DNA of 64,000 bases from Vogesella margarita (GCF_028548475.1 NZ_JAQQLE010000001.1:248001-312000), one strand, 5' to 3'; positions 1-8,136 are shown, numbered from the stretch's first letter. A program made the numbers and translations. Notes: generated from the letters alone by a model not told the origin.

Positions 1-752
1 AGCGGGTTCTTGCCGCCCATTTCCAGCTGCACCTTGATGCCGCGCGCCGCGCAGTCTGCGGCCAACCTTTCGCCGGTGGCCTGCGAGCCGGTAAAGCTCA
101 GCGCGTCGATGCCGGCATCCAGCAGCGCCGGTCCCAGCACGCGGCCGCTGCCCATGACCAGGTTGAACACCCCGGCCGGCAAGCCGGCGCGCTGCAGGAT
201 GTCGGCCAGCGCCCAGGCCGAGCCCGGCACCAGCTCCGCCGGCTTCATCACCACGGTGTTGCCGAAGGCCAGCGCCGGCGCGGCTTTCCACGCCGGAATG
301 GCAATCGGGAAGTTCCACGGCGTGATCAGCCCCACCACGCCTACCGGCTCGCGGCTGATCAGCACCTCCACACCCGGGCGCACCGAATCCACCAGCTCGC
401 CCTGCGCGCGCAGCGCCTCGCCGGCGAAAAACTTGAAGATCTGGCCGGCGCGCGCCACCTCGCCGATGGCTTCCGGCAGCGTCTTGCCTTCCTCGCGCGC
501 CAGCAGCGTGCCCAGCTCGATCTTGCGCGCCAGAATCTCGCTGCCGGCGGCGTCCAGGATGTCGGCGCGCTGCTGCGGCGTGCTGCGCGACCACGCCGGG
601 AAGGCGGCACGCGCCGCGGCCACCGCCTCGCGCATGTCGTCGGCACCGGCGCTGGCGTATTCGCCCACCACGTCATCGAGGTCGGAGGGGTTGCGGTTGA
701 CGATGGCCGGCTGCCCGCCGCGCCATTCGCCATTGATGAGGTTGCAATGCAT
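1..752 (-). CDS. aldehyde dehydrogenase, probable alpha-ketoglutarate semialdehyde dehydrogenase (C-terminus beyond window)
   Basis: The frame is open from an ATG at 752 to the window edge, so about 250 N-terminal residues of a roughly 480-residue ALDH are present. Visible are the cofactor-binding stretch GLITPWNFPIAIPAWK, the following VVMKPAEL, SFTGS and the LEMGGKNP block that carries the general-base Glu; the catalytic Cys lies beyond the window. An AGGAG Shine-Dalgarno sits 5 nt before the ATG. The family oxidises semialdehydes with NAD(P)+. Lying beside hydroxyproline genes, it most likely makes 2-oxoglutarate from its semialdehyde, the last step of that pathway. The substrate is inferred from context. 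A TGCGGCCAACC repeat is embedded near 57. Confidence 0.85.
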   Translation of the reverse strand, partial: MHCNLINGEWRGGQPAIVNRNPSDLDDVVGEYASAGADDMREAVAAARAAFPAWSRSTPQQRADILDAAGSEILARKIELGTLLAREEGKTLPEAIGEVARAGQIFKFFAGEALRAQGELVDSVRPGVEVLISREPVGVVGLITPWNFPIAIPAWKAAPALAFGNTVVMKPAELVPGSAWALADILQRAGLPAGVFNLVMGSGRVLGPALLDAGIDALSFTGSQATGERLAADCAARGIKVQLEMGGKNP

Positions 753-931
753 AAAGACTCCTGCCTGCTGCTGGCACGGGCACGCCGCAAAACCCCCGCT
801 TTCGTTGCGATATTGCGGTGCTCACGAATAATCCCTCCTGACGTCGCCAATCCATGCGGTGTCGGGAGTTTCGTTCGCGCCTTGTCTCGCCTGGAAGTCC
901 GGGTTTTCGGGGCACCTTCCTGCTTACAGCC

Positions 932-969
932 GAAAAAAATGGCCCTCCCGCCGCGAGAGCGGGAAGGCG
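932..969 (-). terminator. intrinsic terminator after the DHDPS-family gene
   Basis: Read on the minus strand, a GCCTTCCCGC / GCGGGAGGGC stem (10 bp with one G-T pair) is followed by a run of seven T. It lies about 50 nt after the stop of the deaminase gene at 1020, so the aldehyde dehydrogenase further down probably has its own promoter in 753-930, where I could not identify clear boxes. A repeat copy AAGGTTGGCCGCA sits at about 980. Confidence 0.75.
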
Positions 970-1019
970 GGACTGCGGCAAGGTTGGCCGCAAGATCGGG
1001 GAGAGTACTGCGGTGACGC

Positions 1020-1922
1020 TTACACCGCCGGCAGCTGCGGGCGGCTATCCAGCCCGGCCTGGATGATCGCTGCCACGCGCTCGCGCTCGGCGCCGGTCAG
1101 CGGCAGACGCGGGGCGCGCACATGCTCGGTGCCCACGCCGACCATGGCTTCACACAGCTTCAGGTTCTGCACCAGCTTCATCGACACATCCAGGTGCAGC
1201 AGCGGCGCGAACCAGCGGTAGATGGCACGGGCTTCTTCCACACGGCCGGCCTTGGCCAGTTTGTAGATGGCCACGGTTTCTTTCGGGAACGCCACCACCA
1301 GGCCGGCAACCCAGCCGTCGGCGCCCATCACGATGCTTTCCAGTGCCAGGTCATCCACGCCGCTGAAGATGGCGTAGCGGCTGCCCACGGCATTGATCAC
1401 GTTGGTCAGGGTGCGGATGTCGCCGCTGGATTCCTTGATCGCCACGTATTTCGGCTCTTTTGCCATCTCTACGTACATTTCCGGGGTGATGTTCACGCCG
1501 TAAGCGATCGGGTTGTTGTAGATCATGATCGGCAGCGGGCTGGCATCGGCCACGCGCTGGTAATGATTGATGGTCTCGCGCTCGTCGGACACGTAGCGCA
1601 TGGCCGGCAGCAGCATGATGCCGTCGGCGCCGGCGGCGTGAGCGGCCTGGGCCAGCGCGGCAGCGGCGCGGGTGCTGTCTTCGGCCACGGTCAGCAGCAC
1701 CGGCTTGTTGCCGGCCACTTCCTTGGCTGCCTTCAGGATGGCGATTTTTTCGTCCGCGGTCAGGGTGGAAGCCTCGCCCAGCGAACCGCAGACGATGATG
1801 CCGTCGGCGCCGCAGTCCAGCTGCCACTTGATGTGGTTCACGGTGCCGGCGATGTCCAGCGACTCGTCAGCGTTGAACTTGGTGGTAACGGCGGGGAAAA
1901 CGCCAGTCCAGAGATGTGCCAT
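1020..1922 (-). CDS. DHDPS-family 1-pyrroline-4-hydroxy-2-carboxylate deaminase (probable)
   Basis: A 300-residue TIM-barrel lyase of the dihydrodipicolinate synthase/N-acetylneuraminate lyase family. It shows the GSLGE phosphate/carboxylate-binding motif, the catalytic Tyr in MIYNNP and the Schiff-base Lys in VAIKESSGD. True DapA is usually about 290 residues and sits elsewhere. Here the gene diverges from a 4-hydroxyproline epimerase, which points to the deaminase (LhpC/HypD type) that converts 1-pyrroline-4-hydroxy-2-carboxylate to 2-oxoglutarate semialdehyde. The semialdehyde would then be oxidised by the adjacent dehydrogenase. Two palindromic operator-like words lie 66 and 89 nt upstream of its start. 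Family assignment is firm; the exact substrate is inferred from neighbours. Confidence 0.85.
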   Translation of the reverse strand: MAHLWTGVFPAVTTKFNADESLDIAGTVNHIKWQLDCGADGIIVCGSLGEASTLTADEKIAILKAAKEVAGNKPVLLTVAEDSTRAAAALAQAAHAAGADGIMLLPAMRYVSDERETINHYQRVADASPLPIMIYNNPIAYGVNITPEMYVEMAKEPKYVAIKESSGDIRTLTNVINAVGSRYAIFSGVDDLALESIVMGADGWVAGLVVAFPKETVAIYKLAKAGRVEEARAIYRWFAPLLHLDVSMKLVQNLKLCEAMVGVGTEHVRAPRLPLTGAERERVAAIIQAGLDSRPQLPAV

Positions 1923-1987
1923 GGTGTTGCTCCTTCAGGGGGTAGGGTGCAGCGACTGTGCTGCGGTCCATTTCATGCTAGGGCTTT

Positions 1988-2187
1988 TTGAATACAAAAC
2001 TCAACAGTTTTTGCATTCAAAATCCACATCGCAGCGCAGCATGCCGTTATCCAAAATACGCTGTGATTTTTTGCAACACCAGCACAAATCATTGATTTGC
2101 CTACCTGTAAGCCCGGTTTTCTGCATATACATTGCCGAATTCATGCTGTGGCATTTTGGCAAAATTGCATCCAATTATTGTATTCAA
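1988..2187. promoter_or_regulatory. four palindromic operator-like words TTGNATNCAA in the divergent hydroxyproline promoter region
   Basis: The 313-nt gap 1923-2235 between the divergent deaminase and epimerase genes is visibly AT-richer than its surroundings. It holds TTGAATACAA (1988-1997), TTGCATTCAA (2011-2020), TTGCATCCAA (2165-2174) and TTGTATTCAA (2178-2187). All match the self-complementary pattern TTGNATNCAA. One pair is near the minus-strand gene and one near the plus-strand gene, as expected for a shared regulator. The pattern resembles sites of FadR-type GntR repressors; no such regulator gene is visible in the window. Confidence 0.6.
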
Positions 2188-2235
2188 AGCGGCAAAATCC
2201 TACAGTGAAGCCAACGCAAGCCAAGGAGCACAGCG

Positions 2236-3237
2236 ATGGCAGTAACCGAATTTGAATGCATTGACGGCCACACCTGCGGTAACCCGGTGCGGCTGGTCAC
2301 CAAGGGCGCCCCGGAACTGCATGGCGACACCCAGGCCGAGCGCCGACTGGATTTCCTGCAGCGCTACGACTGGATACGCACCGGCCTGATGTACGAGCCG
2401 CGCGGCCACGCCCAGATGTCCGGCGCCTTCCTGTACCCACCCACCCGTGACGATTGCGATGTGGCGGTGCTGTATATCGAGACCAGCGGCTGCCTGCCGA
2501 TGTGCGGTCACGGCACCATCGGCGTGGTCACCATGGCCATCGAGCACGGCATCGTTACCCCGAAGACCCCGGGCGTACTGAATCTGGACACCCCGGCGGG
2601 CAAGGTGGTGGCCGAGTACACCCAGGTTGGCCGCAAGGTGAAATCGGTGAAGCTCACCAATGTGCCGTCCTTCCTGTTCATGCAGGACGTGGAGGTGGAG
2701 ATTGCCGCGCTGGGCAAGCTGAAAGTGGACATTGCCTACGGTGGCAACTTCTACCCCATCGTGGAAGCGCAGCAGAACTACCGCGACATGGGCGACTACA
2801 CGCCGGCACAGCTGGTGGCGATGGGCAACGAGCTGCGCGACTACATCAACGCGCACTACGAAATCGTGCATCCGCTGGATGCCAACATCCGCGGCGTGCG
2901 CCACGTGCAGTGGACCGGCGCGCCCAAGACCCCTGGCTCGCATGCGGCCAACGCCGTGCTGTACGGCGCGGCAGCGCTGGACCGCTCGCCATGCGGCACC
3001 GGCACCTCGGCACGACTGGCGCAGCGCTATGGCCGCGGCCTGATGAAGAAGGGCGATGTGCTGGTGCATGAAAGCATCATCGGCAGCCAGTTCACCGGCA
3101 CCATCGAGGCGGAAACCGAGGTAGCCGGCATCCCGGCCATCATCCCCGGTATCGAAGGCTGGGCGATTACCACCGGCTACAACCGCATCCTGCTGGATGA
3201 CGCCGATCCGTATGTGCACGGCTTCGTGGTGGGCTAA
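2236..3237 (+). CDS. 4-hydroxyproline 2-epimerase (proline racemase family)
   Basis: A 333-residue proline racemase-fold protein with both catalytic cysteines: C90 in MCGHGTIG and C253 in SPCGTGTSA. The Cys/Cys pair is the signature of true racemases/epimerases in this family. It interconverts trans-4-hydroxy-L-proline and cis-4-hydroxy-D-proline in the cytoplasm, the entry step to catabolism. The start is set by AAGGAG 10 nt upstream. The stop overlaps the next start by one base (TAATG), so epimerase and D-hydroxyproline dehydrogenase are translationally coupled. Proline racemase is the alternative; the dehydrogenase and deaminase neighbours favour hydroxyproline. A repeat copy is embedded at 2625-2635. 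Confidence 0.9.
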   Translation: MAVTEFECIDGHTCGNPVRLVTKGAPELHGDTQAERRLDFLQRYDWIRTGLMYEPRGHAQMSGAFLYPPTRDDCDVAVLYIETSGCLPMCGHGTIGVVTMAIEHGIVTPKTPGVLNLDTPAGKVVAEYTQVGRKVKSVKLTNVPSFLFMQDVEVEIAALGKLKVDIAYGGNFYPIVEAQQNYRDMGDYTPAQLVAMGNELRDYINAHYEIVHPLDANIRGVRHVQWTGAPKTPGSHAANAVLYGAAALDRSPCGTGTSARLAQRYGRGLMKKGDVLVHESIIGSQFTGTIEAETEVAGIPAIIPGIEGWAITTGYNRILLDDADPYVHGFVVG

Positions 3238-4505
3238 TGATGAACGCACGCGCACAACATCGCCCGGAACACATCATCGTGGTCGGCGCCGGTATCGTCG
3301 GCATCGCCACCGCGCTACAGCTGCGGCTGGCCGGTTGCCGCGTCACCCTGCTCGACCGCGGCGAGCCGGCGATGGAAACCAGCTACGGCAATGCCGGCGC
3401 CTTCGCGGTGAGCGACATCATCCCGCTGGCCGAACCGGGTGTGCTGCGCAAGGTGCCGGGCTGGATGTTCGACCCGCTGGGGCCGCTGGCACTGCGCTGG
3501 CGCTACCTGCCCAGCCTCACACCGTGGCTGCTGCGCTTTCTGGCCGCCAGCCGGCCGAGCAAGGTGGCCGAGCTGACCAATCAGTTGAATGCGCTGCTGT
3601 CGCGGGTGAATGCCGACTACGCACCGCTAATCGAGCGCGCCGGGCTAACGCATATGTGGCGCCGCCACGGCAATCTCACCCTGTACCGCAGCGAGGCGGA
3701 ATTCCGTGCCGCCGAGCCGGCCTGGAACACCAAGCGCGCCCACGGCGTGGCATGGCGCAAGCTGGATCGCGCCGCGCTGGCCACCACCGCACCGCAGATC
3801 GCCGACGAATGGCAGGTGGCGGTGGAAGTGCCGCAGTGGTCGCACGTGGACGACCCCTACACCTTCAGCCGTGGCCTGTTCGATGCCTTCATCCGCGAGG
3901 GCGGCAGCTTCATTCAGGACGAGGTGCTGGCCACCGCCAGCGAAGCTGGCCGCATCGTCGGCGTGGACACCGAAAACAGTGGCCGGCTGGCAGCCGACGG
4001 CGTGGTGATTGCCTGCGGCGTGTGGAGCGACCGCTTCAGCCAGCAGCATCACTGCCGCATTCCGCTGGAAAGCGAGCGCGGCTACCACGTCACCCTGCCG
4101 CATGCCGGCGTGGCGCTGCACCACTTCATCCAGTGCGCCAGCGAAAGCTTCGTGATCCTGCCGATGGCAAACGGCGGCCTGCGCCTGGCCGGCACCGTGG
4201 AGCTGGCACACCGCGACGCGCCGCCGAACTGGGAGCGCGCCCACATCCTGGTGGACCGGGCGCGGCGCATCGTCGGCGATTTCGACACCCGCGACATGCA
4301 GGTGTGGATGGGCAACCGCCCGTCGGTGCCGGACACCATCCCGGTGATCGGCCCGGCACCAGACTGCCCCGGCCTGTACTTCGCCACCGGCCACGGCCAC
4401 CTGGGTCTGACGCTGGCGGCCACCACCGGCGCGCTGCTGACCGAGCAGATTTGCGCGCTGACACCCAGCATGGATACCGGTGCCTACCGCCCCGGCCGTT
4501 TTTGA
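3237..4505 (+). CDS. FAD-dependent D-hydroxyproline dehydrogenase (DAO family)
   Basis: A 422-residue FAD-dependent oxidoreductase. The Rossmann dinucleotide site VVGAGIVGIATALQL lies near residue 16, followed by the DAO-type ETSYGNAGAFAVSD flavin contact. The C-terminal GNRPSVPDTIPVIG and ATGHGHLGLTLA segments close the FAD site. Membership in the DadA/DAO family is clear. Overlapping the epimerase gene by one base, it most plausibly oxidises cis-4-hydroxy-D-proline to 1-pyrroline-4-hydroxy-2-carboxylate, the substrate of the divergent deaminase. D-proline or general D-amino acid dehydrogenase activity is the alternative. Electrons would go to the quinone pool or a partner protein; no partner subunits are encoded beside it. 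Confidence 0.87.
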   Translation: MMNARAQHRPEHIIVVGAGIVGIATALQLRLAGCRVTLLDRGEPAMETSYGNAGAFAVSDIIPLAEPGVLRKVPGWMFDPLGPLALRWRYLPSLTPWLLRFLAASRPSKVAELTNQLNALLSRVNADYAPLIERAGLTHMWRRHGNLTLYRSEAEFRAAEPAWNTKRAHGVAWRKLDRAALATTAPQIADEWQVAVEVPQWSHVDDPYTFSRGLFDAFIREGGSFIQDEVLATASEAGRIVGVDTENSGRLAADGVVIACGVWSDRFSQQHHCRIPLESERGYHVTLPHAGVALHHFIQCASESFVILPMANGGLRLAGTVELAHRDAPPNWERAHILVDRARRIVGDFDTRDMQVWMGNRPSVPDTIPVIGPAPDCPGLYFATGHGHLGLTLAATTGALLTEQICALTPSMDTGAYRPGRF

Positions 4506-4512
4506 AGCATTT

Positions 4513-4533
4513 CCCGGCACAGCATGTGCCGGG
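4513..4533 (+). other. perfect hairpin after the dehydrogenase gene
   Basis: CCCGGCACA-GCA-TGTGCCGGG makes a 9-bp perfect stem 8 nt after the dehydrogenase stop, but no T-run follows. It could be a processing or stabilising hairpin, or a partial terminator that lowers expression of the binding-protein gene that follows. A degenerate copy of the dispersed repeat (TTGCGGCCAACTTT) lies at about 4598. Confidence 0.45.
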
Positions 4534-4639
4534 CCTTTGCAGCAGCAAGCATGCGGCAACAAGACCGCCCACAGCTCTTAGGCAACAAACAGCCGCCTTG
4601 CGGCCAACTTTCCAGTAGTGAACACAAAGGAGAAACAGC

Positions 4640-5788
4640 ATGAAACCTTCCATCGCACCGCGTACGCTGCATCTGGTTCTGGCCCTGGGCGGCATGATGG
4701 CCCCGTTCGCCATCAGCGCGGCACAGGCCGATACCGTGGTGAAACTCGGCTTTTCCTCGCCGCTGTCCGGCCCGCAGGCGCACTACGGCAAGGACAACGA
4801 AAACGCCACCCGCATGGCCATTGACGACCTGAACGCCAAGCCGATCACCATAGCCGGCCAGAAAGTGAAGTTCGAACTGGTGTCCGAGGACGATCAGGCC
4901 GACCCGCGCGTCGGCACCCAGGTGGCACAGCGGCTGGTCGATGCCGGCGTCAAGGCGGTGATCGGCCACTTCAACTCCGGCGTGTCCATCCCGGCGTCGC
5001 GCATCTACTCCGATGCCGGCATTCCGCAGCTGTCGGTATCCACCAACCCGGCCTACACCACCGCCGGCTACAAGACCACCTTCCGCCTGGTGGGCAGCGA
5101 CAGCCAGGTCGGCGGCTCGCTGGGCCGCTACGCGGTGATGCAGCTGAAAGCACAGCGCATCGCGGTGATCGACGACCGCTCCGCCTACGGCCAGGGCATC
5201 GCCGACGAGTTCATCAAGTCGCTGCAAAGCATGGGCAAGAAGCCGGTGAAGCGCGAATACACCAATGACAAGGCCACCGACTTCACCGCCATACTGACTG
5301 CGCTGAAGGCACAGAACCCGGACGTGGTGTTCTACGGCGGCGCCGATGCGCAGGCGGCACCGATGGCACGCCAGATGAAGCGCCTGGGCATCAACGCCAA
5401 GCTGATGGGCGGCGACATGCTGAGCACCCCGACCTTCATCAAGCTGGCCGGAGCCGACGCAGCCGGCCATTTCTCGGCGGTGCCGGGTGGCGAGCTGGGC
5501 TCGCGTCCAGCCGGCCGCGACTTCGAAACCCGCTACAAGGCGCGCTTCAAGCAGGACGTGGTACTGCTGGGGCCGCAGTTCTACGACGGTGTGATGATCG
5601 TGGCCGACGCCATGAAGCGCGCCAACTCCACCGAGCCGGCCAAGTTCCTGCCGCTGATCGCCAAGACCGGCTACAAGGGCGTGACCGCTGACTTCAGCTT
5701 TGACGGCCATGGCAACCTGAAGAACGCGCCGGTGACCATCTCCGCGGTGGAAGGCAATGACTGGAAGGTGAAGACCGTGGTGCAGTAA
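4640..5788 (+). CDS. periplasmic branched-chain-type amino-acid binding protein (LivJ/LivK family)
   Basis: A 382-residue type I periplasmic binding protein. The N-terminus is a signal peptide (MKPSIAPRTLHLVLALGG..., probable cleavage after AQA near residue 30). The mature part begins VKLGFSSPLSGPQAHYG and continues with the Leu/Ile/Val-binding fold. An AAAGGAG site precedes the ATG. It is the only transport component in this cluster; no LivHMGF permease or ATPase genes are in the window. It may deliver hydroxyproline or a related imino acid to a permease encoded elsewhere. The ligand is inferred from context only. Confidence 0.85.
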   Translation: MKPSIAPRTLHLVLALGGMMAPFAISAAQADTVVKLGFSSPLSGPQAHYGKDNENATRMAIDDLNAKPITIAGQKVKFELVSEDDQADPRVGTQVAQRLVDAGVKAVIGHFNSGVSIPASRIYSDAGIPQLSVSTNPAYTTAGYKTTFRLVGSDSQVGGSLGRYAVMQLKAQRIAVIDDRSAYGQGIADEFIKSLQSMGKKPVKREYTNDKATDFTAILTALKAQNPDVVFYGGADAQAAPMARQMKRLGINAKLMGGDMLSTPTFIKLAGADAAGHFSAVPGGELGSRPAGRDFETRYKARFKQDVVLLGPQFYDGVMIVADAMKRANSTEPAKFLPLIAKTGYKGVTADFSFDGHGNLKNAPVTISAVEGNDWKVKTVVQ

Positions 5789-5858
5789 GCGGTACAGGAA
5801 GCGGTGCAGTAAACGCAGCCAGCGCAGTAGGCGTAGAGGTTAATTGATCGTTGCATTT

Positions 5859-5886
5859 GCGGCCGGCACAAGCCGGCCGTTTTTTT
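5859..5886 (+). terminator. strong intrinsic terminator, immediately before the next ribosome site
   Basis: CGGCCGGC-ACAA-GCCGGCCG followed by seven T. The T-run ends only 3 nt before the GGAG ribosome site of the dehydratase gene at 5901. Either the dehydratase is read through from upstream, making this an attenuator, or the terminator closes the operon and the dehydratase promoter would have to overlap it. Confidence 0.8.
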
Positions 5887-5900
5887 GATGGAGCAGCAGC

Positions 5901-6899
5901 ATGAACTGGCAGACCCGCACTTTCGACACCATCGAAATGCACACCGGCGGCGAGCCGGTGCGCATCATTCCCGGCCTGATCGACGACATTCACGGCGCAG
6001 ATATCCTGGCCAAGCGCCGCGACATGCGCGAACGGCTGGACGGCGTGCGCAAGCTGCTGATGTTCGAGCCACGCGGCCACTACGACATGTACGGCGCGGT
6101 ACTGGTGCGCCCCAGCCTGCCCGGCGCGGACCTCGCGGTACTGTTCATCCACAACGAGGGCTACAGCACCATGTGCGGCCACGCGGTGATCGCGCTGGCG
6201 CGCTACGCGGTGGATCACGGCCTGGTGGCGCGCACCGCACCGCTGACACGCGTAGGCATCGAATGCCCGTGCGGCCTGGTTACCGCCTGGCTGGCGGAAG
6301 ACGGCAGCGTGAGCTTCGACAGCGTGCCGGCCTTCGCCTTCGCGCTGGATCACGAGATGGAGGTACCGGGGGTTGGCCGCATCCGCGTCGATATCGGCTA
6401 CGGCGGCGCCTTCTACGCGGTGACCTCTGCGGCCAACCTTGGCGTGTCGCTGGACGGCCGCCTGCGCGACATCGTGGACGCCGCCACCACGATCTCCGAG
6501 GCGGTACGGCGCAGCATCAACGTGCGCCACCCCGAAGCCGAAGACCTGGGCTTTCTGTACGGCAGCATCCTCACCGATGGCAAGGAGCGCGCCAGCGACG
6601 GCCCCAGCCGCAATGTGTGCGTGTTTGCCGACGCCGAAGTGGACCGCAGCCCCACCGGCTCCGGCGTCACCACCCGCATGGCGCTGCGCCACGCCCACGG
6701 CCTGGTGGCCGCCGGCGAAGCCTGCGTGTTCGAGAGCATCACCGGTGCCCGCTTTAGCGCCAGCGTGAACGGTGCGGCCAAGCTTCCCGGCCACAACGCG
6801 GTCACCGTCCGCGTCAGCGGCCGTGCCCACTACAGCGGCAAAGCCAGCTGGACGCTGGAGGCGGACGACGAGATCGGGCGGGGTTTTTTGCTGCGCTAA
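5901..6899 (+). CDS. trans-3-hydroxy-L-proline dehydratase (proline racemase family, Cys/Thr type)
   Basis: A 332-residue proline racemase-fold protein and paralogue of the epimerase at 2236. The first catalytic Cys is kept (C92 in MCGHAVIA), but the second is Thr (T252 in SPTGSGVT). In this family a Cys/Thr pair marks trans-3-hydroxy-L-proline dehydratases, which make delta1-pyrroline-2-carboxylate, rather than racemases. The gene would extend the cluster from 4-hydroxyproline to 3-hydroxyproline, both found in collagen. A delta1-pyrroline-2-carboxylate reductase would be needed downstream and is not in the window. GGAG lies 8 nt before the ATG. Its stop overlaps the convergent next gene by 3 nt. 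Confidence 0.85.
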   Translation: MNWQTRTFDTIEMHTGGEPVRIIPGLIDDIHGADILAKRRDMRERLDGVRKLLMFEPRGHYDMYGAVLVRPSLPGADLAVLFIHNEGYSTMCGHAVIALARYAVDHGLVARTAPLTRVGIECPCGLVTAWLAEDGSVSFDSVPAFAFALDHEMEVPGVGRIRVDIGYGGAFYAVTSAANLGVSLDGRLRDIVDAATTISEAVRRSINVRHPEAEDLGFLYGSILTDGKERASDGPSRNVCVFADAEVDRSPTGSGVTTRMALRHAHGLVAAGEACVFESITGARFSASVNGAAKLPGHNAVTVRVSGRAHYSGKASWTLEADDEIGRGFLLR

Positions 6900-7117
6900 C
6901 GCCAGCCGCGCTGCCAGTGCGCGGCATCGGCCAGTGCCCGCCACGGCAGGGTGTAGTGGCGACGGCTGAGCACCGCTTCCAGCGTGATGGTGGTGACGCG
7001 CTGTGCGTCCAGCGGATCATGCTCGACGGCGACGACCAGGAAATGCTTTTCGCGATCGCGCGGCGCAAGCGCGGTCCACTTGCTGTGCAGCAGTTTTTTC
7101 GGGCTGAGGTCGGTCAT
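6896..7117 (-). CDS. small conserved Trp-rich protein (TIGR02450 type)
   Basis: A 73-residue protein beginning MTDLSPKKLLHSKWTAL, with EKHFLVVAVE in the middle and a Trp-rich C-terminus (LPWRALADAAHWQRGWR). This matches the small conserved TIGR02450 family, whose function is unknown to me. No signal peptide or membrane segment is visible, so it is probably cytosolic. It converges on the dehydratase gene with a 4-nt overlap. Confidence 0.75.
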   Translation of the reverse strand: MTDLSPKKLLHSKWTALAPRDREKHFLVVAVEHDPLDAQRVTTITLEAVLSRRHYTLPWRALADAAHWQRGWR

Positions 7118-7187
7118 GGTGCGGGGCCAGGCTGGTGAACGGGCTGGAGTTGTGAGCTCGCGGCGGGGGCGGCGGTTCCCGTGCCGT

Positions 7188-7223
7188 AAAACAAAACACC
7201 CCCGGCCGTGAGGCGCGGGGGTG
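7188..7223 (-). terminator. intrinsic terminator of suhB
   Basis: On the minus strand CACCCCC ... GGGGGTG forms a 7-bp stem around a GC-rich loop, followed by TTTTGTTTT. It lies about 40 nt after the suhB stop. Confidence 0.7.
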
Positions 7224-7230
7224 TGTGTCT

Positions 7231-7254
7231 GTTGCGGCCAAGGTTGGCCGCAAC
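7231..7254. repeat. inverted pair of the dispersed TGCGGCCAACC repeat
   Basis: GTTGCGGCCAA-GG-TTGGCCGCAAC is a 24-nt near-perfect palindrome: one full copy of the dispersed word plus its mirror image, 6 nt from the suhB stop and before its T-rich terminator. Placing an inverted uptake-type repeat right after a stop codon is typical of Neisseria DUS and Haemophilus USS pairs. Confidence 0.75.
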
Positions 7255-7259
7255 GGGGA

Positions 7260-8048
7260 TTACTTGACGTGCTTGCCGATGATAGGCAGCAGCTGGCCCA
7301 GCACCTTCGGCGGTGCGGCCACGATGTCGCCGCTTTCCAGCCAGGTCTGCTCGCCGTGCATGTCGGTGACGATGCCGCCTGCCTCTTGCACGATCAGGCT
7401 GCCGGCGGCGATGTCCCACGGCTTCAGGTTGAATTCGAAGAAACCGTCAACGCGGCCGATGGCGACGTTGCACAGGTCCAGCGCGGCGGAGCCTTCGCGG
7501 CGGGCGCCGGCGGTCTTCTTCAGTACGTCTTTCAGAATGTCCAGATGGGTGTCCAGCATGCTCTGGTCCACCACCGGGAAACCGGTGGAGATCAGGCATT
7601 CGTTCATGTTGATGCGCTTGGAGACACGGATGCGGCGGTCGTTCATGAACGAGCCCACGCCGCGGGAGGCGGAGTACAGTTCGTTGCGGTTCGGGTCGTA
7701 CACCACCGCCTGCTGGATCTGGCCGCGATGCGCCATCGCGATGGAGATGCAGTATTGCGGGTGGCCGTGCAGGAAGTTGGTGGTACCGTCCAGTGGGTCG
7801 ATGATCCATTCGTACTCGGACTCGCCGATGCCTTTGGCGCCGGACTCTTCTGCTAGAATCGCGTGCTTCGGATAGGCTTCCAGGATCACATCAATGATCG
7901 CAGCTTCGGCGGCACGGTCTACGTCGGAAACAAAGTCGTTGTGCTTCTTGTTTTCGACACGAACGGATTCCATGTTCAGCGATGCTCGCTGGATGATGTT
8001 GCCCGCACGACGTGCTGCTTTGATGGCGATGGTGAGAATTGGATGCAT
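7260..8048 (-). CDS. suhB: inositol-1-monophosphatase SuhB
   Basis: A 262-residue Mg-dependent inositol monophosphatase/FIG superfamily enzyme. It has the metal-binding blocks AEESG (near residue 70), IIDPLDGTTNF (near 86) and the C-terminal KPWDIAAG. Length matches E. coli SuhB (267). In Gram-negative bacteria SuhB also joins the rRNA transcription antitermination complex with Nus factors, so it is a housekeeping gene. It diverges from trmJ, the same arrangement as in several proteobacteria. Its terminator lies at 7188-7223. Confidence 0.95.
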   Translation of the reverse strand: MHPILTIAIKAARRAGNIIQRASLNMESVRVENKKHNDFVSDVDRAAEAAIIDVILEAYPKHAILAEESGAKGIGESEYEWIIDPLDGTTNFLHGHPQYCISIAMAHRGQIQQAVVYDPNRNELYSASRGVGSFMNDRRIRVSKRINMNECLISTGFPVVDQSMLDTHLDILKDVLKKTAGARREGSAALDLCNVAIGRVDGFFEFNLKPWDIAAGSLIVQEAGGIVTDMHGEQTWLESGDIVAAPPKVLGQLLPIIGKHVK

Positions 8049-8136
8049 TGATAGCCTCTGAATGAATCATCTGGGCAGGCGCGCGGGCGGGTTCGCCACG
8101 GCGCGGCTGCCTTATTACTGGTCGATGTTAAGGAAC

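Noticed and set aside
4513-4533. Hairpin after the D-hydroxyproline dehydrogenase as a full terminator
   Set aside because: Stem is perfect but no T-run follows, so it is listed only as a hairpin.
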